DNA of 64,000 nucleotides from Porticoccus sp033791605 (GTDB lineage Bacteria; Pseudomonadota; Gammaproteobacteria; Pseudomonadales; Porticoccaceae): contig JASJGJ010000094.1 in the NCBI GenBank assembly GCA_033791605.1, positions 70,897 to 134,896 on the forward strand. The letters run 5' to 3'. Within the stretch, counting starts at the first letter, position 1. Each line of letters starts with the position of its first letter. Position numbers and translations under genes: made by a program. Positions 9,139 through 18,429 of the stretch are shown piece after piece. A model generated the notes under the pieces. It was not told the origin of the DNA and searched no databases. It worked only from the letters and a program-made list of their open reading frames with translations.

Positions 9139-9867
9139 TCACCGCTCTAAGCTGGCAATCATGGGTAATGCCATAGAGGGGAAATCGGTTATCACGCTAT
9201 CCACTTTAGAACGATATAAATTTTTTATCACACTGGCATCATTAACCGTCCACACGGAGACATGTATCCCTTTTCTGCGAGCATGCCCCAGATTGATGAT
9301 ATTGCAAACGCTCCAGTTCATCGCGAGTAGACTGCATCTAAATCGATCAAGCACAGGAAAGGGGTTTGGGGTGATAGAGATAAATCCTCTGGGGATATGG
9401 GGCGCAAGGGTCATCAACCGCTGAAGCAAGGTCAAGCTGGCGGACGTAATAACAATTCGTTCCACTGACTCATCAGTGGGAAACTTCTCCGCTAGTAACT
9501 CAGCCATCCGCTCCATCTGTGCCGTTGAACCGGTTTTCACCTCCAACTGATAGCCTTTGATTTCAGGTGTCGCATCTAACATAGCATCCAGCGTCACAAT
9601 GCCGGTATTTCGCTTATTTGGCCAAGGTGCGCCGCTCCTCCGTGCATCCATTTTTTTTAATTCAGCGACACTATAGGTATTCACCTTACCCGTATTATCC
9701 GTGGTGCGATCAACACTTTCATCGTGAATCATCACCAACTGGTCATCCTTCGATAGACGCATATCCAGTTCAAGATAACGGGTCCCTCGTTCTATGGCAT
9801 GCTGACAAGCCGCAATGGTATTTTCTGGAGCTTCTCCGCCTGCACCTCTATGCCCATATACCAACAT
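9139..9867 (-). CDS. Glycerophosphodiester phosphodiesterase (UgpQ-like, cytoplasmic)
   Basis: Hydrolyses glycerophosphodiesters to glycerol-3-phosphate and an alcohol. The catalytic core is visible: GHRGAGGEAPENT at residues 5-17, ELDMRLSKDDQLVMIHDESVDRTT with metal-binding Glu/Asp and the second catalytic His, and a later LEVK. No signal peptide is present and the length (242) fits the cytoplasmic UgpQ type rather than periplasmic GlpQ. AAGGAAGG lies just before the ATG. It stands alone, divergent from a phosphatase gene. Confidence 0.9.
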   Translation of the reverse strand: MLVYGHRGAGGEAPENTIAACQHAIERGTRYLELDMRLSKDDQLVMIHDESVDRTTDNTGKVNTYSVAELKKMDARRSGAPWPNKRNTGIVTLDAMLDATPEIKGYQLEVKTGSTAQMERMAELLAEKFPTDESVERIVITSASLTLLQRLMTLAPHIPRGFISITPNPFPVLDRFRCSLLAMNWSVCNIINLGHARRKGIHVSVWTVNDASVIKNLYRSKVDSVITDFPSMALPMIASLER

Positions 9868-10011
9868 ACTGCCTTCCTTTGATCTAACCCTATCGCAAAC
9901 ACATATTAGCTGTTTTGTGTATGATATCGATACCTTCTTATCGGCACTAACTTGTCCCTAAGAGCTTATTGTCCCACTTATTACATAAGCCTTCAGATCT
10001 AACCATATTAT

Positions 10012-10617
10012 ATGCAAGACTTACAAAAGCAAAAGTTACATAACACCTACTTTGCTATGCGCCATGGCCAAAGCGAAGCCAATGTTGCCGGCATCATTGC
10101 CAGCGATCCAGCGACCGGTTGTAACAAATATGGGCTGACCGACATTGGCAAGCAGCAAGTCACGCTATCTGTTCAAAATGCGGTTGAATTAAAGAGTGAC
10201 GTCCGTATTATCTGCTCAGATTTTTTACGTACAAAAGAAACGGCAGAAATTGCATACCGTTTACTCCAGACAAAACACCCTATCCAATACTCCATCCAAC
10301 TACGAGAACGTTTTTTTGGTGAACTTAACGGCCTTAGTGATCATCATTACCAAGATGTCTGGACGCTGGACAAGGCGAATACAAACCACCAGGAATATGG
10401 TGTTGAAAGTGCTAATCAGGTAGTAGTAAGGGCATCAATATTGATTGCCCAGCTTGAAGAGCGGTTTACTGGCGATACATTTTTGCTCGTCGCCCACGGT
10501 GATGTTTTACAACTACTACAAACTTGGTTTAACCATGTACCATCCAGCGAACATCGTGAATTACCCCACCTGTCCACAGCTGAAATTCGCTGCTTAAACT
10601 CACCACCGAATAAATAG
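10012..10617 (+). CDS. Histidine phosphatase family protein
   Basis: A 201-residue member of the phosphoglycerate mutase-like superfamily. The phosphohistidine motif MRHGQSEAN is at about residues 18-26, a FLRTKETA segment supplies the second Arg, and LLVAHGD near residue 161 supplies the second catalytic His. Such proteins dephosphorylate small metabolites, sugar phosphates or proteins; the substrate cannot be inferred. No signal peptide. It converges with msrA. Confidence 0.85.
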   Translation: MQDLQKQKLHNTYFAMRHGQSEANVAGIIASDPATGCNKYGLTDIGKQQVTLSVQNAVELKSDVRIICSDFLRTKETAEIAYRLLQTKHPIQYSIQLRERFFGELNGLSDHHYQDVWTLDKANTNHQEYGVESANQVVVRASILIAQLEERFTGDTFLLVAHGDVLQLLQTWFNHVPSSEHRELPHLSTAEIRCLNSPPNK

Positions 10618-10645
10618 CCACAGACCATCTAATCGGCTGTACAAC

Positions 10646-11278
10646 TTAGGCACAACTCACGCCAGTTCCTCTTAACCCACAATAGCCATTGGGATTTTTG
10701 GCCAAATACTGCTGATGATATTCTTCGGCATAATAGAATGTCTGATCTTTAGCAATTTCAGTGGTAATAGGTACAGCAAACCCGGCCTCATCAAGTGCGT
10801 TCTGATAGCCATCTCTACTCTGTAAAACTAGGTTTAACTGCTCTTCACTTGAACAATAAATGGCTGAGCGATATTGAGTACCCTGATCATTACCCTGCCG
10901 CATACCCTGAGTAGGGTCATGGGCCTCCCAAAAGGTGTTAAGCAGCTGTTGTAAATTTGTTCCTGAAGGATCAAAAACCACCTTAACCACTTCCGTATGG
11001 CCAGTTAGTCCGGAACAAACCTCATCGTAGGTTGGGTTTTTAGTATAACCGCCCGCATAACCAACGGCTGTTGTATAAACACCTGGTTGAATCCAGAAAC
11101 GTCTTTCTGCACCCCAAAAACATCCCAAGCCCAATACTATTTCCTGCATACCCACAGGAAATGGCGGAATAATGCAGTGCCCTTTTTCGTAGTGCAAACT
11201 ATTCACAGGCATGACCTCTGCCCTACCAGGAATAGCCTCGGCAGCCGTCACCATAAAATTTTTATTCTGTCCAAACAT
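10646..11278 (-). CDS. msrA: Peptide-methionine (S)-S-oxide reductase MsrA
   Basis: Repairs oxidised methionine (the S-epimer) in proteins. The active-site motif GLGCFWGAERRFW is at about residues 50-62, with the nucleophilic Cys in GCFWG, followed by the conserved GYAGG, HTEVV and FWEAHDPTQ segments. The C-terminal tail YCGLRGTGVSCA contains likely resolving cysteines. The length of 210 matches the long E. coli-type MsrA with an N-terminal extension. It is divergent from a glutathione transferase, a common oxidative-stress pairing. Confidence 0.95.
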   Translation of the reverse strand: MFGQNKNFMVTAAEAIPGRAEVMPVNSLHYEKGHCIIPPFPVGMQEIVLGLGCFWGAERRFWIQPGVYTTAVGYAGGYTKNPTYDEVCSGLTGHTEVVKVVFDPSGTNLQQLLNTFWEAHDPTQGMRQGNDQGTQYRSAIYCSSEEQLNLVLQSRDGYQNALDEAGFAVPITTEIAKDQTFYYAEEYHQQYLAKNPNGYCGLRGTGVSCA

Positions 11279-11417
11279 GTCGCACCTTTTTATCCCCGCA
11301 CTCTCGTATATCAGTACTCTTGTTTCAGCACTATGAATAACAGCACTCTCATTTTTTATCGAATAAAATCTTGATTAGAACCTAGCCCTATTGCTCAGGT
11401 CTTAATGCTCCATTAGG

Positions 11418-11433
11418 CTAGAATCTATTCTAG
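11418..11433. repeat. 7-2-7 perfect palindrome upstream of the GST gene
   Basis: CTAGAAT-CT-ATTCTAG is a perfect inverted repeat in the short region between divergent msrA and the GST gene, 25-45 bases before the GST start depending on the start chosen. The size and place suit an operator for a dimeric repressor, but no regulator gene is adjacent. Confidence 0.4.
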
Positions 11434-11477
11434 TCACTCTATTTTCTGATCCATTAATGACCAAGGCGTTCACCGTT

Positions 11478-12152
11478 ATGATCGAACTGTATACCGCTGC
11501 CACACCCAATGGCCACAAAATCAGTATTGCATTGGAAGAACTCGGGCTGCCCTACAATATGCACCACCTAAGCCTCAGTAAAAATGAACAGAAAGAACCG
11601 GAATACATCAAGCTCAACCCCAATGGCAGAATTCCCACCATTATAGACCGAGATAACAACGACTTTGTGGTCTTTGAATCCGGTTCTATTTTAATGTATC
11701 TGGCCGAAAAAACCGGCAAGCTATTATCCACAGACCCCGATGAACGTTCACGTGCCATTCAATGGCTCATGTTCCAAATGGGCGGTATTGGCCCCATGAT
11801 GGGACAAGCCAATGTCTGGTTCCGCTACTGGGATGAAACTTACCAGCCGGCCATCGACCGTTATCAAAATGAAGTCAAACGACTCTTTGGTGTTATGGAT
11901 GGTCATTTAAAAGGCCGAGAATACCTTACCAATCAACTCAGCATCGCCGATATCGCCAACTGGGCTTGGGTAAGAATTTATGATTGGTCAGGGGTACCCA
12001 TTGATAACTTCCCTCACTTATCGGCTTGGCTAGACCGGCTAGATCAACGTCCCGCCTTTCAAAAAGGAATCAATACACCGCCCGCTGAATATGAACAGAA
12101 AGCAAAAGCCGACGATTTTGTAACCGGGGCTAAGAACATGTTGCTGAAGTAA
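11478..12152 (+). CDS. Glutathione S-transferase family protein, YfcG/Nu-class-like
   Basis: Thioredoxin-fold N-terminal domain (MIELYTAATPNGHKI, LNPNGRIPTIID, ESGSILMYLAEKTG) followed by an all-helical C-terminal domain (SIADIANWAWVRIYDW). The TPNGHKI and NGRIPTI pattern is that of E. coli YfcG and YghU, glutathione-dependent disulfide-bond oxidoreductases. I chose the ATG at 11478 because YfcG starts at exactly this point; an ATG at 11457 would add seven residues. Neither start has a perfect RBS (AAGG lies 11 bases before 11478). Confidence 0.88.
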   Translation: MIELYTAATPNGHKISIALEELGLPYNMHHLSLSKNEQKEPEYIKLNPNGRIPTIIDRDNNDFVVFESGSILMYLAEKTGKLLSTDPDERSRAIQWLMFQMGGIGPMMGQANVWFRYWDETYQPAIDRYQNEVKRLFGVMDGHLKGREYLTNQLSIADIANWAWVRIYDWSGVPIDNFPHLSAWLDRLDQRPAFQKGINTPPAEYEQKAKADDFVTGAKNMLLK

Positions 12153-12278
12153 CACTTTGTTTCTTAAGTCGGGGCTGTACGGCTTTGCTTTCCAGTCCCC
12201 GTACATCATTTAAACATCTGCCTTAAGAAAAACTTAAGTAATGGATGTTAGTCTGTATTTCAATGCCCAGCTAAAGTC
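12153..12278. promoter_or_regulatory. Spacer with tandem CTTAAG palindromes before the dipeptidase gene
   Basis: CTTAAG occurs at 12163, 12222 and 12233, the last two exactly 11 bases apart, about 45-55 bases before the dipeptidase start. A GTACGG / CCGTAC stem at 12177-12204 follows the GST stop but has no T-run. One-turn spacing of palindromes could be an operator; this is only a pattern observation. Confidence 0.3.
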
Positions 12279-13433
12279 GTGGTAACAACCATCAAATCGA
12301 TCCTCTTAAAATTTTTAATTGCCGCACTTGGGCTTGTGCTCTTGGTTATGTGTGTACTGCGCTTTGGGGTACTTCTTCATCACGACAAAAAGAACAATGC
12401 CGTACTTGTTCCCGGTCCGTACCCTGTACCCGATGCTATCCAAAAAATTCACACATCGGCATTTGTTGCCGACCTACATGCTGATTCTCTGTTATGGAAA
12501 CGTGACCTTCGCAAACGCTATACCCGTGGCCAGGTAGACTTACCTCGACTAAAAGATGGAGGTGTTGATTTACAAGTATTCGGTGTCGTCACCAAAGTAC
12601 CAAACCCCATAAGCTTTTTTACCAATAGTAGTGATACCGATAGCTTGCCCTTGTTATTTCTCGCCTCATGGCGATCACCCGCAACCTGGTTTAATCCAAA
12701 AGAGCGAGCACTGACGCAAGCCAATGAAATTGTACAGCTAGCAAACACTTCACAACTGACACTTGTGCTTCGCAAAAAAGACATGTCAGTTGAAGGTATC
12801 AAGGGTCTGCTAGCCCTTGAAGGCATGCACGCACTCAACGGAGAAGAAACATCGCTCCTAGATCTCTATTCAGCTGGGTTCAGAATGATGGGGCTGGCAC
12901 ACTTTTTTGATAACGAAGTAGCGGGGTCAATTCATGGTGTCGATAAAATCGGACTCACCCAACTAGGCCGCAGGCTTATTCCTCAAATGGAAGCATTGGG
13001 CATCACTATAGATCTTGCTCACGTCTCAAATGCGGCTTTCGATGAAACTCTCGACCTTGTCACCAAACCCGTCGTTGTCTCCCATGTAGGAGTCGCTGGC
13101 ACCTGTCCCGGCCCACGGAGTTTAACGGATACCCAGTTACAACGTATTGCCAAAAATGGCGGCGTCATCGGTGTAGGATTTTGGAAGAGAGCCATTTGCA
13201 ATGTCAGTGTCAAAGGTATTACTGCTGCCATACTCCATGCCATTAACGTTGCAGGCATTGATCATGTAGGTCTCGGATCGGATTTCGACGGGAATGTCAC
13301 CACGCCATTCGATACCACAGGGCTACCCATGCTCACAGAAGCACTACTTGGTGCAGGGTTACCAGAAGAAGATGTGCTCAAGGTACTTGGCGGTAATGTA
13401 CGGCGAGTACTTACTGCAAACTTACCAGAATAG
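12279..13433 (+). CDS. Membrane-anchored dipeptidase, peptidase family M19
   Basis: Zinc dipeptidase of the renal dipeptidase family. An N-terminal hydrophobic helix (residues about 5-30, LLKFLIAALGLVLLVMCVLRFG) suggests an inner-membrane anchor with the catalytic domain in the periplasm. Metal-site landmarks are FVADLHADSLL near 60-70, ALEGMHAL, a DLAHVSN/VVSHVG segment with paired histidines, and GLGSDFDG near the end. The start is a GTG without a clear RBS, so the N-terminus is uncertain by a few codons. The family cleaves dipeptides, including those with D-amino acids. Confidence 0.88.
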   Translation: MVTTIKSILLKFLIAALGLVLLVMCVLRFGVLLHHDKKNNAVLVPGPYPVPDAIQKIHTSAFVADLHADSLLWKRDLRKRYTRGQVDLPRLKDGGVDLQVFGVVTKVPNPISFFTNSSDTDSLPLLFLASWRSPATWFNPKERALTQANEIVQLANTSQLTLVLRKKDMSVEGIKGLLALEGMHALNGEETSLLDLYSAGFRMMGLAHFFDNEVAGSIHGVDKIGLTQLGRRLIPQMEALGITIDLAHVSNAAFDETLDLVTKPVVVSHVGVAGTCPGPRSLTDTQLQRIAKNGGVIGVGFWKRAICNVSVKGITAAILHAINVAGIDHVGLGSDFDGNVTTPFDTTGLPMLTEALLGAGLPEEDVLKVLGGNVRRVLTANLPE

Positions 13434-13516
13434 AGAGTTTATTGACTGATACAAAATCACAAGCCATCAGGCTTATTAACTAACAGTTATGTGCACTAAA
13501 CCTACCGAGGCGTTGT

Positions 13517-14206
13517 ATGAGTCACCATGAAATTCACCGATCACATCGCGTTGGCTGGCTACGTGCTGCTGTATTAGGTGCCAACGACGGCATTGTATCT
13601 ACCGCTAGTCTCATTATTGGTGTAGCCGCGGCTAGTTCTACTCAGGAGAGTATTCTGCTGGCAGGAGTGGCGGGTTTAGTTGCTGGGGCAATGTCAATGG
13701 CCGCTGGCGAATATGTGTCTGTAAGCTCACAGTCGGATACGGAGAATGCCGACATAGCACTTGAAAAACGATCACTAGAAAAAGATTTCGAATTTGAGAA
13801 AGATGAGCTTGCGAAGATTTACGAAACCAGAGGGCTTGAGACAGCTTTGGCCAGGCAAGTCGCACAAAAACTAATGGCTCATGACGCGCTCGGGGCGCAC
13901 GCCCGAGACGAAATAGGATTATCGGAAAGTACTGGTGCACAACCCGTACAGGCAGCATTTTTTTCAGCAGGGACGTTTACAATTGGTGCTGCTCTTCCCT
14001 TGTTGATGGCATGGATTGTGCTTGGATCTCAGTTAATCGCGGTAGTTGCTGGTTCCTCCCTATTATTTTTGGCGTCTCTCGGTGCTCTTGCCGCGCGAGT
14101 TGGCGGCGCCGCCGTTACCATCGGTGCAATACGTGTAACTTTTTGGGGTGCGCTTGCTATGGTATTAACCGCAGGAGTTGGTCGAGTATTTGGTGTAGTT
14201 GCCTGA
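13517..14206 (+). CDS. VIT1/CCC1 family iron/manganese transporter
   Basis: A 229-residue membrane protein with the family signature VLGANDGIVSTASLIIGV near residues 19-36 and GAMSMAAGEYVSVSSQSDTE near 57-76, then a charged helical metal-binding domain (about 80-140) and three C-terminal helices. Family members move Fe2+ or Mn2+ out of the cytosol. The length and domain order are complete. It converges with tgpA. Confidence 0.9.
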   Translation: MSHHEIHRSHRVGWLRAAVLGANDGIVSTASLIIGVAAASSTQESILLAGVAGLVAGAMSMAAGEYVSVSSQSDTENADIALEKRSLEKDFEFEKDELAKIYETRGLETALARQVAQKLMAHDALGAHARDEIGLSESTGAQPVQAAFFSAGTFTIGAALPLLMAWIVLGSQLIAVVAGSSLLFLASLGALAARVGGAAVTIGAIRVTFWGALAMVLTAGVGRVFGVVA

Positions 14207-14344
14207 TGGTATCGCAATCGGCCACGACTGCATACGGAAGCGGACGAGGCAGATCCGCGCCGCTGATGCGAGGCGTTAATACGGACAGTGACATTTTTAG
14301 ACACATCTCCTCTCTCAGTTTTGGTAGGAAGTACACCTACAAAT

Positions 14345-16369
14345 TTATTTCAATTTTCGAATAGCACGCTTTAGCACTTTCAATCTTTCCTGACTCTCAC
14401 CACCATATCGCATATGTTCATAAGCTGCGTTAATAGCCTTCACTTCCCTGCCCCATTCCGGTTTCAATTCAGCAACTCGTTTTGCATAATTCCTTGGCCC
14501 TTCACCGGGATTGCGGTGAATACCTGCCGTTTCTAGCTTCTTACATAATTGTAGAAAAACTCTATCGAGCTCATCATGTTCAGAACGAAAAATATGTCGC
14601 AAATACCAAAGGGCGATGCCCCCTAATAGTCCACCACCGATGATTAAAAACACTAAAGCAATTCTTAATGGGCTGTATTCACCCAACCATTTTTTTAGCA
14701 GATTTTCCTGAATATTGTCATAACCCAAGACCCAACGTGCCCATTGGTAATTGAGTGAATCTAACCGTAGACGAATTTTATTGAGCCAGTTGATATGGCG
14801 AAACTGCATCAGGGACAAGGGTGAATCTTCTAAATAACCTTCGTTATCAGCCAACGCAGATTCAAGATCAAACTCGATGCGTTCTGGTGCTACCGCAGCG
14901 GTGGGGTCAACTCTGATCCAACCTCTGCCCTTTATCCAAACCTCTGACCAAGCATGAGCATCGTACTGCCTGACAACAAGATAGTTATCAGGATGGCGCT
15001 CCCCACCCTGATAACCTGCCACTACTCTGGCGGGAATACCGGCCGCACGCATCAGGAAGGTAAAACTACTGGAGAAGTGTTCGCAAAAACCTTTTTTTGT
15101 TTCAAACAAAAATTCATCTACGCTATGTGTTCCCAGTAAGGGAGGTGACAAGGTGTAGCTGAATTCCTGGTTATAGAGGCTGAGCGCTTGCTGAACGATC
15201 AGAAGATCATCGCTGATGTTGTTGCGCCAACTGCGAGCCAACGCCAAACTTTGTGGGTTATAACCTTTAGGTATTTGTAAGGCGATAGAACGGTGTCGAT
15301 TGGACAAACCTTGTGGTGCAATTTGGTAGTCTAACCAACTACGAACGTCGTATTGAGTTTTACTGGTAATCGGTTGTGATGACAGCAACCTGAAGTCACG
15401 TGTTAACCCCACGCCACGACTTTTGGGTAAGGGTGTCGGTAGACTATAAAGCCATGGCTGCTGGGTGGGTTCCAGAATAATGCTGTAATCTATAGGCTGC
15501 CCTTTGCGTTCAATCAGAGCATCCCAATCTTTCTCTTTTTCACCAAACCATTGCAGTAAATTATCTTGCTCGTACATAGCGGGGTCAGTTCGAGACCAGG
15601 TTCTACCGTCAAAATCGGACAAAACAAGACCCCGCCAATACAGCTGATACTGACGAGGTATATCGCCTTCAAAGCTGGCCCGAAACGCTACGTCGGCAGA
15701 ACGACCAAGACGACTAAAATTACCGGGCGACATGTCATCACTCATGCCTGTTTTGGCACTGTGACTTTGAATGGGGACCGACCAAAAAGACCCTAATCTG
15801 GGCATGATCAAGAAAAACAGTAACATCAACGGAATCGCCTGTATCAGCAATACGACAGATGTTCTTAAGGGACGAAGAACTTGAGATGCTTGAGAGGCAC
15901 CGTCACCTCCTTCAGGAACACCTTGATACAAGCCCACTAATGCAGCTATAACGAGCAACAAACAACCTAAAATAGAGAGGGAACTGACAATACTTTGGTT
16001 AAATAACGCTTGCAGGGTTGCCACAAAAAAAGCCAGGAACACGACCACTAAAGCATCCCTTTGATGCTCCATTTCCAGCAGTTTAAGTATGAAAGCGGAG
16101 ACCAGAAGCGCCACCATGGGTTCAAGCCCCACGGGTTTACCGTATTCCAGCAATAATCCCACTAAACACAATGCCAGCAGCCCATATTTCACAATGCGCC
16201 TAGGGGTATACCAAACCCCACGATAACGCTGCACTTGCCAGATGATGGTCACAGCAGCGGCCAGTAAAACCCAAAGTGGTAAATGCCCCACGTGAAGTAA
16301 AATGACCGAGCTAAATGCGGTTAACAACCAGACCAGTGCATGTCTGTGAATTTGCCAGACGGGTATCAT
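14345..16369 (-). CDS. tgpA: TgpA family membrane transglutaminase (DUF3488 and transglutaminase core)
   Basis: A 674-residue inner-membrane protein. About five membrane helices fill residues 1-195 (DUF3488). A periplasmic transglutaminase-like domain follows, with the triad Cys in GFCEHF (near 429), His in DAHAW (near 472) and Asp in RVDPT (near 488). A further helix lies near 570-590, then a cytoplasmic DUF4129-like tail. The Pseudomonas aeruginosa homologue TgpA is essential and linked to envelope integrity. The start overlaps the DUF58 stop by four bases, so the two are co-translated. Confidence 0.92.
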   Translation of the reverse strand: MIPVWQIHRHALVWLLTAFSSVILLHVGHLPLWVLLAAAVTIIWQVQRYRGVWYTPRRIVKYGLLALCLVGLLLEYGKPVGLEPMVALLVSAFILKLLEMEHQRDALVVVFLAFFVATLQALFNQSIVSSLSILGCLLLVIAALVGLYQGVPEGGDGASQASQVLRPLRTSVVLLIQAIPLMLLFFLIMPRLGSFWSVPIQSHSAKTGMSDDMSPGNFSRLGRSADVAFRASFEGDIPRQYQLYWRGLVLSDFDGRTWSRTDPAMYEQDNLLQWFGEKEKDWDALIERKGQPIDYSIILEPTQQPWLYSLPTPLPKSRGVGLTRDFRLLSSQPITSKTQYDVRSWLDYQIAPQGLSNRHRSIALQIPKGYNPQSLALARSWRNNISDDLLIVQQALSLYNQEFSYTLSPPLLGTHSVDEFLFETKKGFCEHFSSSFTFLMRAAGIPARVVAGYQGGERHPDNYLVVRQYDAHAWSEVWIKGRGWIRVDPTAAVAPERIEFDLESALADNEGYLEDSPLSLMQFRHINWLNKIRLRLDSLNYQWARWVLGYDNIQENLLKKWLGEYSPLRIALVFLIIGGGLLGGIALWYLRHIFRSEHDELDRVFLQLCKKLETAGIHRNPGEGPRNYAKRVAELKPEWGREVKAINAAYEHMRYGGESQERLKVLKRAIRKLK

Positions 16370-17409
16370 GATACCGTCTTCTCCGTACGAGACTTTTTAA
16401 ATTTTCGCTCATTAGTCCGCTTTTTTTCCGCCTTCCCATTTATAGAGCTAGGCTGTTCAAACAAAGCCAGTTCTTTCAAAAGCCTAAGTTTATGGGTTTC
16501 ACCACTGTCCGGTGCTACCTCTAAGGCTGGCAGCCTCAAACCATAATACTGATTGGTCACAGCAACCTTCAGTAACTTGCCCGTTAGGACTGACAGTCGG
16601 GATTCCCTGTCCAACCCCGGCAACGCATCCCAATCCAGCCAAATTCGTTCATCTTGATAGTCTGCATAATGTTTGGCGTAGAGCCCCTGTTCTCGGGCAT
16701 ATTGCTTCCAGGCTATTCGTTTCAATGAGTCGCCCGGTTGGTAATGTTTTAAACCAACAAAATCTTCACTTCCTTCATCACGCTGAAGTGCTCCTTCCCC
16801 TCGCCCTGAAGTATTTAAGTGCTCATGTAAATCAAATATCGGGCGAGGATAAACAAGACAACTAATATTCAAATCTATTTTGGTCCAGACTCGCAATAAA
16901 CCCAGTGGATAGACGCTCTCTACCTTTAGTCGTCCAGGATTATAGTGACCGCGTTTGGGTGCCAAAACAGACAACCTGACACGAACATTTTCTTTACCTT
17001 GTATGCTCGCGGTTGTTATCTCACTGCCATCAAATGAAAGCCTTAATCCATTTCGATAACGAGGATATTTCTGACTCAACATAACTTCTACAGATAAGGT
17101 TTCTCCTGTAAACACAGGAGTAGCGTGTACGAATGTTATTGATAGCCCAGACATATTGATAAAACTATGCAATATACCCACTAAAAATAGCGCTGTTAAA
17201 AGGCAGGTAATGGCAAACACCACGTTATTTTCGTAGTTAGTCGCCATCAGCCAACACAATAAAATAAGCAGAAAAAAACTGAATCCCACTTTGGAGGGAA
17301 AGATAAACAGATTGGAATTTCCGAGAGAAATACTGTTTGAAGGAGGAACTCTGCGATAGGCCCAATGTAAGAAGAGCTGTTGAACCGCTTGGCCAAAAGA
17401 TTTGATCAT
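16366..17409 (-). CDS. DUF58 domain protein of the MoxR-DUF58-TgpA module
   Basis: A 347-residue protein with two membrane helices at about 35-85 followed by a cytoplasmic domain containing the DUF58 motif (EGSEDFVGLKHYQPGDSLKRI, near 218-238, then WKQYAR). DUF58 proteins sit next to MoxR ATPases and often have a von Willebrand A-like fold. The C-terminus is unusually Lys/Arg rich. It overlaps tgpA by four bases and follows moxR closely, giving a three-gene operon. Molecular function is unproven. Confidence 0.88.
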   Translation of the reverse strand: MIKSFGQAVQQLFLHWAYRRVPPSNSISLGNSNLFIFPSKVGFSFFLLILLCWLMATNYENNVVFAITCLLTALFLVGILHSFINMSGLSITFVHATPVFTGETLSVEVMLSQKYPRYRNGLRLSFDGSEITTASIQGKENVRVRLSVLAPKRGHYNPGRLKVESVYPLGLLRVWTKIDLNISCLVYPRPIFDLHEHLNTSGRGEGALQRDEGSEDFVGLKHYQPGDSLKRIAWKQYAREQGLYAKHYADYQDERIWLDWDALPGLDRESRLSVLTGKLLKVAVTNQYYGLRLPALEVAPDSGETHKLRLLKELALFEQPSSINGKAEKKRTNERKFKKSRTEKTVS

Positions 17410-17460
17410 CTGACAGGCCTTTGATGGATAATAATTCCCCCTATACCCGTATCCTTGGGC

Positions 17461-18378
17461 CTAAACAATATCCACTGCATTTAGTACTTTTTGAACCAGA
17501 GCCTCTCCAGTTTGACTGGATTGTTCAACTGAACCCTTTAACCTATGCCCTGCCACACCGGGCATAATTGTCTGAACATCCTCAGGAATCACGTAATTTC
17601 TCCCCTGTATCAACGCCCAAGCCCTTGCGCATTGCAACATCGCTAAGGCTCCTCGGGGAGATAACCCACACTGAAAGGAGGAATCAGTACGAGTGAACTG
17701 AACCAGACGTTGAAGGTAATCTACCAAACTGTCCGAGACTTTTATCTGCAGAACCTGCTGCTGAATTTTCAGCAATTGTTGTGGAGAAATGACGGTAGGG
17801 ATTCTTGCGATCAATGTACGCGGATCAGCACCTAACAGCATTTCTCGCTCTGATACTGGATCGGGATAGCCTAACTCAACACGCATCAAGAAACGGTCCA
17901 GTTGAGACTCCGGTAATGGAAAAGTGCCAGCTTGTGTTGATGGATTCTGGGTAGCAATAACAAAAAAAGGTTTGGGCAAATCCCGTGTCTCACCTTCAAT
18001 GGTTACCTGCCCTTCCGCCATCGCTTCCAATAATGCACTTTGAGTTTTTGGCGTGGTTCGATTAATTTCGTCAGCTAGTAATAGCTGGTTGAAAATTGGG
18101 CCAGGATGAAACTCAAACTGTGCCTTATTGCGATCATAAACAGACACACCGAGAATATCGGCGGGAAGCAAATCACTGGTGAACTGAATTCGACTAAAAG
18201 AAAGGCCCAACACCTTGGCTAAGGTATGGGCCATCGTCGTTTTACCCATTCCGGGTAAATCCTCAATCAGCAGATGCCCCTGAGCAAACAGGCAGGCCAG
18301 CGATAACTTTATTTGTTGTTGTTTACCCAGTAGAACTTTACTGACATTGGAAACAATCTGGTCTACAGCTTTTTGCAT
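17461..18378 (-). CDS. MoxR family AAA+ ATPase
   Basis: A 305-residue MoxR-type ATPase. Walker A is DLPGMGKTT near residues 40-48, Walker B LLLADEINRTTPKTQSALLEAM near 95-116, sensor 1 ATQNPSTQAG near 140, and the lid domain follows. MoxR proteins act as chaperones with a VWA/DUF58 partner, here the next two genes. It is the first gene of the operon; metZ ends 52 bases upstream on the same strand. Confidence 0.93.
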   Translation of the reverse strand: MQKAVDQIVSNVSKVLLGKQQQIKLSLACLFAQGHLLIEDLPGMGKTTMAHTLAKVLGLSFSRIQFTSDLLPADILGVSVYDRNKAQFEFHPGPIFNQLLLADEINRTTPKTQSALLEAMAEGQVTIEGETRDLPKPFFVIATQNPSTQAGTFPLPESQLDRFLMRVELGYPDPVSEREMLLGADPRTLIARIPTVISPQQLLKIQQQVLQIKVSDSLVDYLQRLVQFTRTDSSFQCGLSPRGALAMLQCARAWALIQGRNYVIPEDVQTIMPGVAGHRLKGSVEQSSQTGEALVQKVLNAVDIV

Positions 18379-18429
18379 TAAATCCGGACTCCGCCTATGT
18401 CACCAAGTGTCACGAAACGAACCAGCGGA

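Noticed and set aside
14207..14344. Possible second attC or gene after the VIT1 gene, from an AGGCGTTAATA match
   Set aside because: The core does not fit GTTRRRY and no paired left arm is present; a minus-strand ORF there has no features.
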